Below, in pieces: positions 8,541 through 19,322 of a DNA stretch of 64,000 bases. The notes below the pieces were generated by a model, which did not search any database, had not been told where the DNA came from, and saw only the letters and a program-made list of their open reading frames with translations. The DNA comes from Verrucomicrobiia bacterium. Lineage in GTDB: Bacteria; Verrucomicrobiota; Verrucomicrobiia; Limisphaerales; DASXHY01. The first letter of the stretch is position 1. Every line of letters starts with the position of its first letter. Position numbers and translations under genes: made by a program. The stretch is taken from positions 62,001 through 126,000 of the forward strand of contig DASPIL010000096.1 in the NCBI GenBank assembly GCA_035629175.1, written 5' to 3'.

Positions 8541-9716
8541 TTAGGAGGAAGCGTAAATGCGAATGGCGTGAGCGCGGCTGCTGACGTTGGTCAACGGAGG
8601 ATTGGTTCCTTCGCGGATGTCCCCGGTCCCTGCATTGCCACACAAAATGCGGTAGAAGTTGGAACCGTTCACAGTGGAGGAACCGTAGCCAAACCAGTAT
8701 GGTGTGCCGGATGTCAAAGCAACCCCGCTGAACTCAAAGGCATACCAGTCCCCACTGGTGGAGGTCGTAATCCCGCTCCCGTCAACGGTGTTGGTGCTCG
8801 TCGCCAGTATCGTGCCCGGAACGCCCGCGTTATCCGCCCAAACGAAACCTGTAATTGTCCCTGAGGGAGTGCCATTTGCATAAATCAGCCCCTCCACCTT
8901 TTCGAGGATGTAGCTGCTGGCTGGTGTGAACTTTGAAGCTTTGTATTGCGTTCCCGAAGAACCCAGGTTGCTGGTGGCTGCTGTGCCTCCGTAGGTTTCG
9001 CGGATCATGCTCATCGGCGTCCCCATAGCGGCGAGAGCGGACACCTCCGCACTGTTCAGAGCGCGGATATAGACTCGCGCATCGTCCAATCGCCCGTTCC
9101 AATAGCGGTTGTTGTCGTTATTTGAGCGCACCCCGAGGGAAACCTGCGAGGCCGTGTCCCTCATTGCGGCGACTTGCGTTTGCGAATCCACCTCCACACC
9201 GTTTATGTAAAGCGAAGCAGGATTGCCATTCCCGCGCTGGACAACGACAACGTGGGACCATGTGTTCACGGGCAATGATGGGCCAGTAAGGACAACGGCG
9301 TTCACCGCCGACGCATCGTGGCAAAAATAGGTAAGCGCCGTTGAGGTGTTGCTGAGCGCCCACTCTGCAGTCCCTGCCGTGAATCCAGCAGAGTTTCTCT
9401 TGATAATCAGGGACCGACCATTCCCATCAACCGTTTCGGGGAACGCCCAAATCGAGATCGTAAACACGTCAGAATAAAACCAATCGTTGGCTCGAAAATA
9501 CTGCGAAGAAGCAGCGACGAGCTTGGCATGATGGGTCCCAACTCGCCCAGGGGTTTCGAAGGTTGGGCTGACGGTCCCAGTTGCAAGCGTCCTTCCACCT
9601 CCTGAAGAGTCACTGAGCGTATTGTCCAACGTCCAATGCGCCGTCAAATTGCTGACCAGATCGATAGAAGCCGACGTTCGCCGTCGCGACCCGCTTACTA
9701 CGCTGAAAAAACTCAT
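8541..9716 (-). CDS. LamG-like (concanavalin-fold) virion adhesin (391 aa)
   Basis: Residues about 25-230 show the LamG/laminin-like jelly roll: [18 protein letters not shown] at the start, [22 protein letters not shown], the [22 protein letters not shown] core, and [23 protein letters not shown] at the end. This is the classic W.h....r.....lYvNG......G.iDd.riYnraL..aE. pattern. The C-terminal 150 residues form a second beta domain ([21 protein letters not shown]). It overlaps the upstream collagen-like fibre gene by 4 bases. Likely binds host glycans as part of the tail. Confidence 0.75.
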   Translation of the reverse strand: MSFFSVVSGSRRRTSASIDLVSNLTAHWTLDNTLSDSSGGGRTLATGTVSPTFETPGRVGTHHAKLVAASSQYFRANDWFYSDVFTISIWAFPETVDGNGRSLIIKRNSAGFTAGTAEWALSNTSTALTYFCHDASAVNAVVLTGPSLPVNTWSHVVVVQRGNGNPASLYINGVEVDSQTQVAAMRDTASQVSLGVRSNNDNNRYWNGRLDDARVYIRALNSAEVSALAAMGTPMSMIRETYGGTAATSNLGSSGTQYKASKFTPASSYILEKVEGLIYANGTPSGTITGFVWADNAGVPGTILATSTNTVDGSGITTSTSGDWYAFEFSGVALTSGTPYWFGYGSSTVNGSNFYRILCGNAGTGDIREGTNPPLTNVSSRAHAIRIYASS

Positions 9717-12229
9717 TCAGTGTCTCCTGTTAGCGTCCAAACGTCGGTGCTCACCCTCTTGAGTCCGATGACGGAATACCGAGCTCGGCTTTTCAGCGTC
9801 GAGGACGTGTTCACCGTCGCTCCACTGCCCGCGGCCACTGTAACCTGGCCAGTCCCGTTCTGCTCGATCATGATTTCTGTCCCGACCGGCCATGCGACGG
9901 AGGATTGCTGCGGCACAGTGATTGTCACAGCCGAGGCATTCGTGCAGAGGATATACTTGCCGGTGTCCGATAGTTGCAGCGTCCGAGAGGTGGTGCTTTC
10001 AGTCACCAACGGTGCGCCAGTGTATCCGCCGGTGGCAGTCAACGTGCCGATAACCGTCGTGCTACCGCTCAGCGTGATCGTGTCCGTCGAAACCAAAGAC
10101 AACGAACCCGAAGTATCAATAGACATTGACGCCAACGGGGTTCCGTCAGCGTTCATCAGGCCGATCCAAGGCTCGGCCCCAGGCGTGGCCGTGTCTCCAA
10201 GGACGTGGACAGGCCCTTGAATCACTCCTCCAGATGCACTGTTCCCCGACCAGTCGAGAAAAGGGTATTCGATAAAACCGTCTACGAAGCTGCTGAGTGT
10301 CGCCGACGTGTCCCCGTTCACCACTTGCAACGGACCTGTTACGTGGCCCCCCAAGCTGAAGTTTCCTGCTGCGTCAACATTGCCGGACGAGTCTACTGAG
10401 AACACTCCTTCGCCGAACCGAAGGGTGTTGTCGACCCCGACGCGAAATCGTCCAATGGAATCGTTGCTGCCGAACTGGAAGGTTCCGTTCGCATTGATGA
10501 ACCAAGAAGTTCCATCGACTCCAGTAGGAGAGGTGAGACTCGTCGCGGTGACTGCTCCAGCAGTCAATGATCCACCAACCACTTCGACATTCCCGGTCGA
10601 AAAAGGGATTTTCAAACCCTTGTTTTGATTACCGATGAAAATGTCTTTAAAGGTGGACACGGGGTTCGTATTCCCGTTTCCGATGATGAGCGCATACCCA
10701 GGCGAAACAGACGTGTTATCCCGACCGATCACAGTCGTGCCGTCTGCCCCCGGGTCCAGATAGTTATCCCGACCGCCAATGATCGTGCAGTTAGATGCCC
10801 CCTGAATATGATTCCCAATCCCACCGAGAATTATCGAGGAAGTTTCACCGACGACCCCGTCGATCTCGTTGTCTACACCGCCGACGATGATAGATGCGTC
10901 GAGTTCTCCTCCGATGGTATTGTTGGTCCCCCCAAGAATGGCGCAGAATGTCGCTGATATAAAATCGAGGACGTTTGTCGGGTTCCCGCACAGGAAATTG
11001 GACGAGGTCACACCATACCGAAGACTCGTGTTGGTAAGGCGGCCGGTAGACGTCGCAACGGGAACACACTCAGTGCTGAGCGCCGCGTCGTTGAGCGTGA
11101 CTTCCTTCCGGGCAGCTCCGGTCGTGATGGTCGTGTATAACTTATCCGTCAGGAACTCGACGGCACCCGCTTCCGGCGTCGTCATGAGAGCGCCGGTTGT
11201 AAATTTGAGCGGGGCCGTAGTTGCAGCAGCGGACCCCGCCGCCAGGTGCAGTTTCGCGGTCGGGGTTCCGATACCGCACCCGACGCGGCCCGCAAAATAG
11301 TTGTAATCGTCGGCCCCCTGGCAGTATATCCCGTAACCAGTGGTCACGCCGGGCACCGTCTGAGTGTTAATCTGCAGTCCGCGCGCGGTGCCGATGGTTG
11401 CTGATCCACTAATTAAAGGGGTTTCCGCAAGTAATCCGAGACCGAAATTGATCGGCCCCGTCCCGGTATTGAGAACTCGTCCGACGCATCCGATTGCCGT
11501 TGTCACCGTGCCCGATCCCTTGTTCTGGGCCTGGCCTAGAAGACCGATGACTCCCTGCGAATTCACATTGAAGGCCCCATCTTTTTCGGCACGGGCAAGA
11601 CCGCCAATGAGTTGTCCTATTGTATCCGCGGTTGGGTTGAAAACCAGAACGGAGTTGAACCCATATGCAGTGCCGGTAACAGTGCCGCGCAAAGCTAACG
11701 GACCCCCAGTCGGCGCGCCACCGATCCCAACCCAGCCATTGATCGAATCAAACTGCAGCGAGGAACTTCCCCCGACCCCACCGCTAGCCGAAAAATGAAT
11801 AAAACCCGCGGCAGGCAATGGCAGACTCAGGTTTCCCGAGCTCACGTTCAAAGGAGCTGTAACGCTCGTGACGTAGCCTCCGCCACCTCCGCCTTCTCCG
11901 GGAGGTCCTTGTGGCCCTTCAGGTCCCTCCGGACCCACAAGCGACTGAAGCCACTCTGCCTCTGTGCCGACAAAACCGTTCGCGACAGCGACCTCGTAGG
12001 CCGAAGCGCCGTCATCTCCTGCTGGGCCGCTCGGACCTTGGGGTCCGACCGGTCCCGATGGTCCTTGAGGGCCGACTGGTCCTTGCGGTCCGGGCGGGCC
12101 GCCGTGGGGGCCTTGGGGGCCTGCAGGACCTTGTGGACCTTGCGGGCCTGCAGGTCCAGGAGGGCCGAGAACCAACCGCTCATCGGTTTGCCGGAACAAG
12201 GGGGTAGACTTACAAATTCGCTCCTTCAT
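9713..12229 (-). CDS. Collagen-like tail fibre with trimeric-adhesin-like head (838 aa)
   Basis: After a short anchor ([19 protein letters not shown]) come about 16 Gly-X-Y triplets of the GPQGP type (residues 22-72), a small globular insert, and more triplets with a poly-Gly stretch near residue 115. The middle region has repeats such as [24 protein letters not shown] and [13 protein letters not shown], which resemble the left-handed roll repeats of YadA-type heads. The rest is beta-rich and Thr/Ser-rich. This is the longest tail protein seen and probably the main fibre. No C-terminal chaperone cleavage motif is obvious. Confidence 0.75.
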   Translation of the reverse strand: MKERICKSTPLFRQTDERLVLGPPGPAGPQGPQGPAGPQGPHGGPPGPQGPVGPQGPSGPVGPQGPSGPAGDDGASAYEVAVANGFVGTEAEWLQSLVGPEGPEGPQGPPGEGGGGGGYVTSVTAPLNVSSGNLSLPLPAAGFIHFSASGGVGGSSSLQFDSINGWVGIGGAPTGGPLALRGTVTGTAYGFNSVLVFNPTADTIGQLIGGLARAEKDGAFNVNSQGVIGLLGQAQNKGSGTVTTAIGCVGRVLNTGTGPINFGLGLLAETPLISGSATIGTARGLQINTQTVPGVTTGYGIYCQGADDYNYFAGRVGCGIGTPTAKLHLAAGSAAATTAPLKFTTGALMTTPEAGAVEFLTDKLYTTITTGAARKEVTLNDAALSTECVPVATSTGRLTNTSLRYGVTSSNFLCGNPTNVLDFISATFCAILGGTNNTIGGELDASIIVGGVDNEIDGVVGETSSIILGGIGNHIQGASNCTIIGGRDNYLDPGADGTTVIGRDNTSVSPGYALIIGNGNTNPVSTFKDIFIGNQNKGLKIPFSTGNVEVVGGSLTAGAVTATSLTSPTGVDGTSWFINANGTFQFGSNDSIGRFRVGVDNTLRFGEGVFSVDSSGNVDAAGNFSLGGHVTGPLQVVNGDTSATLSSFVDGFIEYPFLDWSGNSASGGVIQGPVHVLGDTATPGAEPWIGLMNADGTPLASMSIDTSGSLSLVSTDTITLSGSTTVIGTLTATGGYTGAPLVTESTTSRTLQLSDTGKYILCTNASAVTITVPQQSSVAWPVGTEIMIEQNGTGQVTVAAGSGATVNTSSTLKSRARYSVIGLKRVSTDVWTLTGDTE

Positions 12230-12234
12230 AACAC

Positions 12235-13416
12235 TTACGCACTGGCAGGTCCGAACAACTGGAGTTCCAGAACATCTAACGGCGACCCAGGAAAATACAG
12301 GCGATAGAACAGGTAACTGCCTGGCGCGGGAATTGGTAGGGGGTTATCATTAATTGGAAACCCTCCATGGGGGCTAGAGAAGTTCACGAGATCGATCCAA
12401 TTTTCACCATCGTTTGACGCCTGCAGGATACATTGTCTCCCCGCGGGTCCGTGGAGCGCGCAATTATAATGCGTTGCCAGCGTAGGTGCGAAAAATTGAT
12501 ACTGCAGCCATTGCTGGGTCGGAACTTCTGCGGGGCCGCCAATGGGTCGGGGTCCGTCGTGCTGCCACGACGAAACGAAAGTATCAACGGCGGCATAGGC
12601 CCGGGTGTTAAAAATTGGAAGCTCGGAGCTGGCGGAGACAATTCCTTTTGTCCCTGTGTAGTTCGCGGTGTATGGGTCGACGACAACCGGGAGGTGAGGG
12701 ACGATTAGTGGCACGAGTTCGGTAATGGGCAGAACCCCCGAAACCTCGGCCGAGGCTCGCTCGCCGCAATGGCGAAGCTCCGCTACGACGTAGTAATAAG
12801 TATCCCCTGCAATAACGTCCGAATCTTCAAATGGCCCGTGTCCGTCCGCCAGGACTTCATACGGACCTCCTGCGGCAGACGAACGATACAAACGAAACGA
12901 CTTCGACCCGTCAAACGAGGGACTAGCAATCAATAGATAACCATCTCCCGCTGTAACTGTAACAGTCAAAGACCAACTCGCGGGGAAGCATTGAGGAGTC
13001 CCTGAACCAGAACCCGAGCCAACGGGATTACTCTCCCCGCAAGGCTGCACGGCTGAAACTTGGTAGTGGTAGGTAACCCCAAATTCGACATCTTCATCGA
13101 CGAATTGCCCGGCAGGAAGCTGGACAGCCTCCGCAATAAGCGTGAATGGACCTTCTGGCGAGGTGGACCTGTAAATATTGAAACGAAAGTTGTATCGATA
13201 CGCCGAAAAGTAGGAACTCGACACCACAAGTGAGTCAACTTCTTCTGTCACGCTGAAGGGGACTGCAAAACCTTCAGGGAAGCATGGGGTCGGCCGGATT
13301 ACTGGGTTGTCACAAAAGCCAGCGCCTGCATCGGACAGCGTGCGAGAACGGCGGGAAACGGGGTCTCCGCTTTCCGCCTGCTTCTTTGCAAACGCTAATC
13401 CAGTGCAATTACTCAT
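12235..13416 (-). CDS. Double FN3 plus discoidin-like (F5/8C) tail protein (393 aa)
   Basis: Two FN3-like modules occupy about residues 48-140 and 145-230, each with the RxYRS...GPF..L or GPYEVL strand and the D...GxTYxYxVxA.. end. From about residue 260 the segment [19 protein letters not shown], then [17 protein letters not shown] and [15 protein letters not shown] matches the discoidin/F5-8C layout: A.DG...W, lqydFg, w.ie.S.DG..W. It overlaps its upstream neighbour by 4 bases. Likely a carbohydrate-binding component of the adhesion apparatus. Confidence 0.7.
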   Translation of the reverse strand: MSNCTGLAFAKKQAESGDPVSRRSRTLSDAGAGFCDNPVIRPTPCFPEGFAVPFSVTEEVDSLVVSSSYFSAYRYNFRFNIYRSTSPEGPFTLIAEAVQLPAGQFVDEDVEFGVTYHYQVSAVQPCGESNPVGSGSGSGTPQCFPASWSLTVTVTAGDGYLLIASPSFDGSKSFRLYRSSAAGGPYEVLADGHGPFEDSDVIAGDTYYYVVAELRHCGERASAEVSGVLPITELVPLIVPHLPVVVDPYTANYTGTKGIVSASSELPIFNTRAYAAVDTFVSSWQHDGPRPIGGPAEVPTQQWLQYQFFAPTLATHYNCALHGPAGRQCILQASNDGENWIDLVNFSSPHGGFPINDNPLPIPAPGSYLFYRLYFPGSPLDVLELQLFGPASA

Positions 13417-14633
13417 GCGCTGGTAATCTCAACCACAATCCGACCGTTTCCTCCGTCGCCCCCTTCGGCACCATCTCCCGTCCCGGCTCCGGGACCGCCC
13501 GCCCCGCCGCCTCCTGGCGTCTCGCCGTCATTGCCGCTGAAACCGCCGACGCCTTCACGGGCACAATGCCCCCCGCGCTCAACCGACCCGGCAAAACCGA
13601 CCAACCGAAGAGTCGCGGTTCCTGCGCCGCCCGTTCCGCCCGCGCCGACTGCGCCGTCAACGGCATTGCCGCCACCCTTGCCGCCCTTGGCTTCGAGGAA
13701 AGTCGTGAACGTGTCAGAGAACTGACTGGCTCCGCCGTCGCTGCCATCTGCTTCGGAGTCACCGCCGGTGCCGCCCGTGCCCCCCGAACCAACGACGCAG
13801 TGATAAGTGGTCCCTGGCGTGACTGTCACTTGACGCTCTGCGTATTCGCCGCCGCCTCCCCCGAAACCGTTGCCGCCACCGTTTGCAGTTGACGCGCCGC
13901 CGCCCCCGCCGCCACCAGCGCCAAAGGTTTTGACACGGACCTGGGTCACCCCGGTTGGGCATACCCAGTAATGGGTGCCCGCCTTAGTGAAATTCCAAAA
14001 CCGAGCTGGTTCCGATCCAGGAGGTCCTTGAGGGCCGACTGCTCCCGCGGGACCGACCGCCCCAGCAGGACCGGCGGGACCGACAGGACCTTGAGGACCC
14101 GCAGGACCCTGCTCGCCTTGAGGGCCAGCAGCTTCAGGAGCCCCTGAAGGCAAGATTTTCACTCCCGCGGGAACTGTAACAGCCGCGCTGAGGTTGTGCG
14201 GGGGCGCGTAGAGGTTGCGTAGAGTAATCACCGATCCGGCGATAGTGACAACGGTGTAAAAGCCTCCTGTCGAACCCCACACATATTGGCCTACTGCAAA
14301 AGGGTCCGGGTTGGTAACGCCGACCTCAACGTCGCCGCCGATCTCCGGCTGGACAAAGGACTCGGTAGTCAGCGCGAAGGCATCCTTACCTGTTACGGTG
14401 ATGCCCTCTTCGAGCAGCCTCATGAGATAACAGGCAACACCCTCACCGGGTAACCGCGGAGTCTCTGGTAAACCTTCCTCCAAGCTGCACGGGAGTTCCC
14501 ACGTTACAGTGCCGTCTTCGCCAGCGACCTTGTTCAAGGTGCCGAAAAAGTGGAGAATGAAATTCTCAATCGCCGATGGAAGCGTCTCCGCCTCAGGCGT
14601 GTTGTCTGGACAAGTGCTATCCGGGCAGCTCAT
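13413..14633 (-). CDS. Collagen-like fibre with glycine-rich C-terminal domain (406 aa)
   Basis: The N-terminal 160 residues are globular (LPSAIENFILHFFGTLNKV), followed by about 11 Gly-X-Y triplets ([19 protein letters not shown]). From residue 240 on, long glycine-rich runs alternate with short beta segments (GAGGGGGGG, GGTGGTGGDS, GGNGRIVVEI). Such glycine-rich sandwiches occur in phage adhesins, where polyglycine II helices display variable loops. It likely presents receptor-binding loops at the fibre tip. Confidence 0.75.
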   Translation of the reverse strand: MSCPDSTCPDNTPEAETLPSAIENFILHFFGTLNKVAGEDGTVTWELPCSLEEGLPETPRLPGEGVACYLMRLLEEGITVTGKDAFALTTESFVQPEIGGDVEVGVTNPDPFAVGQYVWGSTGGFYTVVTIAGSVITLRNLYAPPHNLSAAVTVPAGVKILPSGAPEAAGPQGEQGPAGPQGPVGPAGPAGAVGPAGAVGPQGPPGSEPARFWNFTKAGTHYWVCPTGVTQVRVKTFGAGGGGGGGASTANGGGNGFGGGGGEYAERQVTVTPGTTYHCVVGSGGTGGTGGDSEADGSDGGASQFSDTFTTFLEAKGGKGGGNAVDGAVGAGGTGGAGTATLRLVGFAGSVERGGHCAREGVGGFSGNDGETPGGGGAGGPGAGTGDGAEGGDGGNGRIVVEITSA

Positions 14634-14637
14634 AAAA

Positions 14638-15381
14638 TTAGTGGATTGTCAAACGCTCAACCAGCGCCTGCGTGTCGCGAGACTGTGCTTCCACGTGCGC
14701 GCGACTGAATAACTCTTTCACCTTCGACTTGATTTGGTCGTCCAAATCACTCTCGGCGAGATATTCCTTAAACCATTCCCCCCCTTCAGTTACTTCCGCG
14801 ACCGCCTTATTGAGCGCAGTCGACGCCACGCGTCCCACCACATTCGTTCCGAGGCCGACAACCGGATTGACGAGGCCGTAAAGCTTAAGACCAACCCACA
14901 GTAGAGCCAGCCCCCCGAGCAGCACCGCCAGCATGGAAAAATACCCGACCTGGAAAACCCCGGTTCCCTCGATCTTCTTACCCGCATTCGAGTTATTGTC
15001 CGCCTTGAAGCTGTCGACGCGACGATTCAGGGACGCGACTGAGGAATCGAGTTTGGCGGCCAGATTGGTAGCAGTCCCTCCCCAGGGCTTTGCAGGAGGT
15101 CCCACACTGAGCGCTACCGCCTCGGTCAAAACCGCCACGTCCTTTGCAGGAGAAACAACTGACTCCGGCACATGATTCGACACTGCGGCGAGCAAGACCT
15201 GCTCAGCCTTCACCGCGGCCATGGCGGCTGCCTGTCGTTGGGTCTCTTTCTCGGACAACTTTGCTTCCGGAAAAGTGGCAACCTTGTCCTGAAAGAACTC
15301 AACCTTCTTCGGCAAAAGCACGCTGCACCCGCTGGTAAAAACGAGTGCGACCGCAACAAACAACGCGTATAGATTCGTCAT
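14638..15381 (-). CDS. Lipoprotein-signal plus membrane protein beside a holin-like gene (247 aa)
   Basis: Start ATG at 15381, overlapping the upstream stop by 4 bases; the longer frame to 15453 lies inside that gene. Residues 1-20 (MTNLYALFVAVALVFTSGCS) are a signal with a lipobox-like TSGC. A helical Ala-rich region follows, then a transmembrane segment around residues 145-180 (FSMLAVLLGGLALLWVGLKLYGL), and a charged C-terminus with WFKEYLAESDLDDQIKSKVKELF. Lipid anchor plus TM plus coupling to the coiled-coil/TM gene suggests a lysis or spanin-like role. This is inferred from layout, not from a recognised family. Confidence 0.65.
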   Translation of the reverse strand: MTNLYALFVAVALVFTSGCSVLLPKKVEFFQDKVATFPEAKLSEKETQRQAAAMAAVKAEQVLLAAVSNHVPESVVSPAKDVAVLTEAVALSVGPPAKPWGGTATNLAAKLDSSVASLNRRVDSFKADNNSNAGKKIEGTGVFQVGYFSMLAVLLGGLALLWVGLKLYGLVNPVVGLGTNVVGRVASTALNKAVAEVTEGGEWFKEYLAESDLDDQIKSKVKELFSRAHVEAQSRDTQALVERLTIH

Positions 15382-15662
15382 TTCGAAAAATAGCTGAACA
15401 CCCACCCGATGACGGCTCCTACTAAACTTCCGATTGTGACCATAGCCTTCCACCCGCCGCGGGCCTTGTTGAGTTCGTCTTCCAACGAACGGACACGCTG
15501 CTCCAGCAGTTCGAAGGACTCCCGCGAGGGTGCAGTCGCGAGAGTCAGCTTCAAGTCTTGCACAGCCCCGAGGATGGCCTTGATGTCGTCCTTCATTTCC
15601 TTCACCGCATCCTCAAGGAACTGTGTCCGCGCTTCCAGCGCGGCGATGTTATCTAAGCCCAT
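15378..15662 (-). CDS. XhlA-type coiled-coil/TM lysis-associated protein (94 aa)
   Basis: Residues about 8-65 are a long amphipathic coiled coil (ALEARTQFLEDAVKEMKDDI and LLEQRVRSLEDELNKARGG). Residues about 70-91 are a C-terminal transmembrane helix (AMVTIGSLVGAVIGWVFSYF) ending in SK. This is the architecture of hemolysin XhlA and holin-associated proteins. It is coupled by ATGA to the lipoprotein-like gene, so the pair is the best lysis-cassette candidate in the window. No endolysin is visible here. Confidence 0.7.
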   Translation of the reverse strand: MGLDNIAALEARTQFLEDAVKEMKDDIKAILGAVQDLKLTLATAPSRESFELLEQRVRSLEDELNKARGGWKAMVTIGSLVGAVIGWVFSYFSK

Positions 15663-15710
15663 AGGTGCCTACTTTTATATGATGTTTAGGGAAGCAAATG
15701 TCACCCGGAA

Positions 15711-16301
15711 TCAAAGCAGCTTTTCGAAAGTTAGAATGCTGCAGTGAGTTGTGCTGGTCTCAGGGCCGTCCCATTGGATTCGGAGGTCTACCGTCTGTGC
15801 CTGGGTGGTATTAACAGTCGCGGGCACGATCAAATTACCCAGGAAGATGGTTTGAACCCCATTCTGGGGCGCTAGAGAGATGCCAACAACACATGTTCCA
15901 CCGGCTCCGGCGCTCAGGAAGGAGATGTCAACCACGAAGTTCAGAGAGACATTCGCGACGGTGTTAAAACTAACGGAAGCTCCAGCTACCTCCGAGGCCC
16001 CAATGTAAACCAGGAAGTTCATATCCCCGGTTTCAAGATTGTTGAACTTACAAATGGCGCTTATCCGGTAGCGGCTCCCCGAGACTACCGAATTGGCAGG
16101 AATTACCATGGACCCTACCCCTGTCGGAACAATGCTCCCGCTGGAAGCCCCCAAGTTCTTGATTGCGGAGGAGGTAAACAATACTCCTCCGCGCTGATTT
16201 GAAACCGCAGAGCTGAGCTTCCGCAGCATGTCATTCACCGAATCGCCAGGGGCATACAACGTCCCGACAATCCGGCGCAAATAATCATTGATAGAGTGCA
16301 T
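15711..16301 (-). CDS. Jelly-roll-like virion protein (196 aa)
   Basis: The N-terminus (MHSINDYLRRIVGTLYAPGDSVNDMLRKL) is helical and resembles short anchoring segments of tail proteins. Residues 45-190 are beta-rich and hydrophobic, with the strand pattern GSRYRISAICKFNNLETGDMNF found in phage jelly-roll decoration or receptor domains. It lies between the Asp-box protein and the lysis-type pair. No enzymatic residues are visible. Confidence 0.65.
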   Translation of the reverse strand: MHSINDYLRRIVGTLYAPGDSVNDMLRKLSSAVSNQRGGVLFTSSAIKNLGASSGSIVPTGVGSMVIPANSVVSGSRYRISAICKFNNLETGDMNFLVYIGASEVAGASVSFNTVANVSLNFVVDISFLSAGAGGTCVVGISLAPQNGVQTIFLGNLIVPATVNTTQAQTVDLRIQWDGPETSTTHCSILTFEKLL

Positions 16302-16325
16302 GAGAAAAAGCGGGTCGGGTGCGAA

Positions 16326-17729
16326 TTACGGCGCGAGCTGTTTTGACGAAACGGTCGTGCCGTTATACCAGTAACACATGAGCACCCCTGCCACGTTCTT
16401 GATGATGTAGCGAGTTCCAGGCTCCGTCCCAAAGTCCGCCGCGACTGGGACTGCGTTGGGAGCGCCCGTTACTTGCGGGAAAAACGCAAGTGTTTGCCGC
16501 GTCGGCGGAGCTGGGTTGAGGACCGCGAACTTGATGGTTCCCGTGCTGGCCGCGTAGTCGTAGTAAGCGATGAAAATCTCACCACTGTCCGCCAGACAGA
16601 GAGCCGATACGTAGCCTCCTTCGCCGGTCACTGCAGTGTTGATCTTCAGACCCGTATCCAGCCAGTTTTTGCTGATAGGCAGCGGATTAGGCGTGGTCGG
16701 TGAGATCGCATTCGTGAGGAAATCACTTGCCATGAGCAGCTTGCCGTCCACGCGGCGACCGTAAAGCACCGTCAGAGCTCCGCCATAGTCAGCTCGGGTA
16801 ATCACAGGCACCGCATTGTCGAAACCGGCTGAAGCGTTGTCCGTGTAGGTCAGGATTGAGCCCTTGAAGCTCCAGTTGAGCCCTGCATCAGTGCTGAGTC
16901 CGGTCACGAGGGTGTTATTCGCGGCGTTACGGGCGAGTAGAAAATATACCTGCTCGTTCAACGGGATGATGAAGTTCTCAGACGCCAGTCCGTTGAGAGT
17001 TGCGTTGTTTACGAGATGCGCCGTCCAAGTCTTGCCGTTGTCCACCGACTTCAGGCAGTAAGCCCTGGAAGTAGTCGACGCAGACTGATTGTAAGCCGCC
17101 GCTACCAAGGTATTGCCGACCTGCTCGACTCGGCCCCAAAGCACGATCAAACCAACGGCACTCTCGAATTGACTGTCAGAGAAGACAAACTCTTCAATCC
17201 AATCAATCCCGTTCCACGACGTGAGACAGGACAGCTTCCGAGTTTCCACGACGTAGGCACCTCCCACCAACTGGCCCTGCTGCAACAAGAGGATAAACTT
17301 ACCCTCCCGAGTAATGCCGAACGACTTGTTGTGGAATCGGTTCGCGGCAGAAAAAACCGTCCAGGCCGCGGACCATGTCTTGCCGCCGTCTGTCGACTTC
17401 ACCATTCTCGCGTCGAGGGTAGCGGTAGCGGTCTGGCCCATCGTGTTCTCGCCGTATAGGCAATACAGCGTTCCATCCGGATGTGCTGCCAACATGGGGA
17501 AACCCATGAATGCTTTGTCTTGAGGCAGGCTCGCCTGGATGTTTGGCGTGAAAACACGGCCTCCGGGCCGCACGTCTGGGTGCTGCGCCGCGGACCAGGC
17601 CGCGAAGTCAGATGTTGATACTTGTCGCTCAATACCGGAGCCGCCAGGCCCTGGTTGACCGACCACAATCGCGTCTCCGCTCGCCGGTTGGTCGGCTTGC
17701 GGATATTTGTCCCATCGAAAGTTGCTCAT
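16326..17729 (-). CDS. Asp-box (BNR/sialidase-like) beta-propeller virion protein (467 aa)
   Basis: Three clear Asp-boxes of the S.D.G.TW form occur: KSTDGGKTWS (about residue 113), KSVDNGKTWT (about 228) and LSTDAGLNWS (about 280). They are spaced as in six-bladed sialidase-type propellers. The N-terminal GDAIVVGQPGPGGSGIERQVSTSDFAAW is a short linker. I do not see a clear RIP arginine triad, so glycan binding is safer than sialidase activity. It lies directly downstream of the capsid terminator. Confidence 0.75.
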   Translation of the reverse strand: MSNFRWDKYPQADQPASGDAIVVGQPGPGGSGIERQVSTSDFAAWSAAQHPDVRPGGRVFTPNIQASLPQDKAFMGFPMLAAHPDGTLYCLYGENTMGQTATATLDARMVKSTDGGKTWSAAWTVFSAANRFHNKSFGITREGKFILLLQQGQLVGGAYVVETRKLSCLTSWNGIDWIEEFVFSDSQFESAVGLIVLWGRVEQVGNTLVAAAYNQSASTTSRAYCLKSVDNGKTWTAHLVNNATLNGLASENFIIPLNEQVYFLLARNAANNTLVTGLSTDAGLNWSFKGSILTYTDNASAGFDNAVPVITRADYGGALTVLYGRRVDGKLLMASDFLTNAISPTTPNPLPISKNWLDTGLKINTAVTGEGGYVSALCLADSGEIFIAYYDYAASTGTIKFAVLNPAPPTRQTLAFFPQVTGAPNAVPVAADFGTEPGTRYIIKNVAGVLMCYWYNGTTVSSKQLAP

Positions 17730-17755
17730 AAGAAAATTGAAAACCGCCCGTTCAG

Positions 17756-17791
17756 AAAAAGAGCCGGTCAGCTTTGCATACTGACCGGCTC
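17756..17791 (-). terminator. Rho-independent terminator after the capsid gene
   Basis: Perfect 11-bp stem (GAGCCGGTCAG with CTGACCGGCTC, 17761-17771 and 17781-17791), 9-base loop, followed on the minus strand by TTTTT (17760-17756). It closes the capsid transcript. Confidence 0.85.
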
Positions 17792-17831
17792 CTACTACCC
17801 CCTATTGACGAGCCGCCTCGTCAAATTTTAC

Positions 17832-19052
17832 TTAGATCGCCGTCAGACCGAGGTCAGTTGAAGCGCGCTTGTAGATGAACACCATGATGTGCTGCGGGCG
17901 CAGGGGCTTGTAGGCCCTGGTGATCTGGTATTTGTGCCAGCCGAAATCACCCCACGTGTTGGTGTCGTTGTCCTTGACGTAGTGCCATTCCAGTTCCCCC
18001 CCATGGAGCTGCGGAGCGAACTTGAACGTGCCTTCGCCGACATACTGCTCGGGAATCTGGCGCTCGAACGTGCCTTCGGCGAGCAGGATGCCCACTTCGT
18101 AGGTCGCGCTGAGCCAGGCCGGATTCACCTTGGAATACGCGGTCTGCGTGCCTGCGTCGACCACGTTGACAACCGGGTCAATCCAGGTCGGGAGGAACGT
18201 GCCACCGTCGATTGCGTTGAAGCGCATCGGACGTTGGGTAGAGCCGAACGCGATGCCTCGATACGCAGGAGACGTCTCGAAGGAGTAGCCGCTGACGGCT
18301 TCCTCGCCGAGCTTGTAACCACCCTCGGTGAGCGAGAGCAGAACCTTCTCGACGCCGATTTCGTTGCGGAACGCCTCAATGATGTCGTTCGATCCGATGA
18401 AACGGAAGTGGGCCTGGCCCTTACCGCTCGCGGGGAACATTTCACCGAACAGCGCTTCGCGCAGATGGCGAGCACACGCATGCAAAAACTTGAAGCTGAG
18501 CTGCGAGTTAGGCAGCGTCATGCTCTGGAAGGTGTTGCCGATGTCGGTTTCTGAGCCGCCCTTGATGTTGGCAGCGAGGTTCGCTGCAGCGGAGTTCGCA
18601 GTGATCTTCGTGGCAGACTTCAGCACGAGCTGAGCCTGGATGTCCGCGTTGATATACTGCGTGATGAGCTTCTTCAGCGCATCTTCCGCCGTCAGGTAAC
18701 TGGATTTGAACGCACCGAAGCCGAGCTTGACGTTCACCTTGGGACCAGTTCCGCGCTTACCTTGGAGCTGGTAGGTGAAGTCGACCTTGCCGGTTTTCTC
18801 AGCAGTGCCGTTGGTGCCAGCGATGGCCGTCTGGTTCACGAATGTCGGAACCGCGAGCGAGTCGCCGGGAGCAGCGGGCATTTCAACCGCCGAAGTAACC
18901 ACGTCACCCTGGCCGGAAGCGAAAGTTCCGCCGCGGAGGACACCGATGAATGGGCTGTTCGCCGCCAGACACTTGGCCACAGCACCCGTAAGCCGATTCG
19001 TGTCTTTCTTCGCGATATTGGAAATCGCACCTGTATCAATCTGATACGCCAT
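17832..19052 (-). CDS. Major capsid protein (406 aa)
   Basis: The start at 19052 has a strong AAGGAGA site 8 bases upstream, rare in this phage. Placement after scaffold and portal, the 406-aa length, and its isolation as a monocistron between two strong terminators with its own promoter fit a highly expressed coat protein. The sequence mixes alpha and beta without enzyme motifs: FIGVLRGGTFASGQGDVV near residue 35, LTAEDALKKLITQYINADIQ near 120, and a C-terminal YKRASTDLGLTAI. It fits an HK97-fold coat of a short-tailed phage, but I identify it from context rather than a signature motif. Confidence 0.75.
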   Translation of the reverse strand: MAYQIDTGAISNIAKKDTNRLTGAVAKCLAANSPFIGVLRGGTFASGQGDVVTSAVEMPAAPGDSLAVPTFVNQTAIAGTNGTAEKTGKVDFTYQLQGKRGTGPKVNVKLGFGAFKSSYLTAEDALKKLITQYINADIQAQLVLKSATKITANSAAANLAANIKGGSETDIGNTFQSMTLPNSQLSFKFLHACARHLREALFGEMFPASGKGQAHFRFIGSNDIIEAFRNEIGVEKVLLSLTEGGYKLGEEAVSGYSFETSPAYRGIAFGSTQRPMRFNAIDGGTFLPTWIDPVVNVVDAGTQTAYSKVNPAWLSATYEVGILLAEGTFERQIPEQYVGEGTFKFAPQLHGGELEWHYVKDNDTNTWGDFGWHKYQITRAYKPLRPQHIMVFIYKRASTDLGLTAI

Positions 19053-19222
19053 AACTAACTTCTCCTTGAACTACCGGCGTATTAGCCGGAATGGTTGTTT
19101 TGTTTAACTACTACGCTGGGATACACACCACAGCGCACTTCAACCCTCCCGGCCACAGAGAGACTTATCAGGCCCGTTCCAACGTGAGCGGCGTCAGAAA
19201 ATTGTTTTAGCTCTACATAATT

Positions 19223-19252
19223 AATATGAGAAGTTCACCCATGATTTGGCAA
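19223..19252 (-). promoter_or_regulatory. Class B promoter for the capsid gene
   Basis: Minus strand: TTGCCA at 19252-19247 within GGTTGCCA, an 18-base spacer and CATATT at 19228-19223. It lies between the scaffold terminator and the capsid ribosome site, leaving a leader of about 165 bases. Slightly off consensus at both boxes. Confidence 0.55.
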
Positions 19253-19262
19253 CCGGAGTTAT

Positions 19263-19301
19263 AAAAAAGTAACCCCCGAACGCAATTAACGTTCGGGGGT
19301 T
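19263..19301 (-). terminator. Rho-independent terminator after the scaffold gene
   Basis: Perfect 12-bp stem (AACCCCCGAACG with CGTTCGGGGGTT), 7-base loop CAATTAA, followed on the minus strand by AC and TTTTTT (19268-19263). It separates the portal/scaffold transcript from the capsid transcript. Confidence 0.85.
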
Positions 19302-19322
19302 GAGTTGGTGATCGAGGCGAAG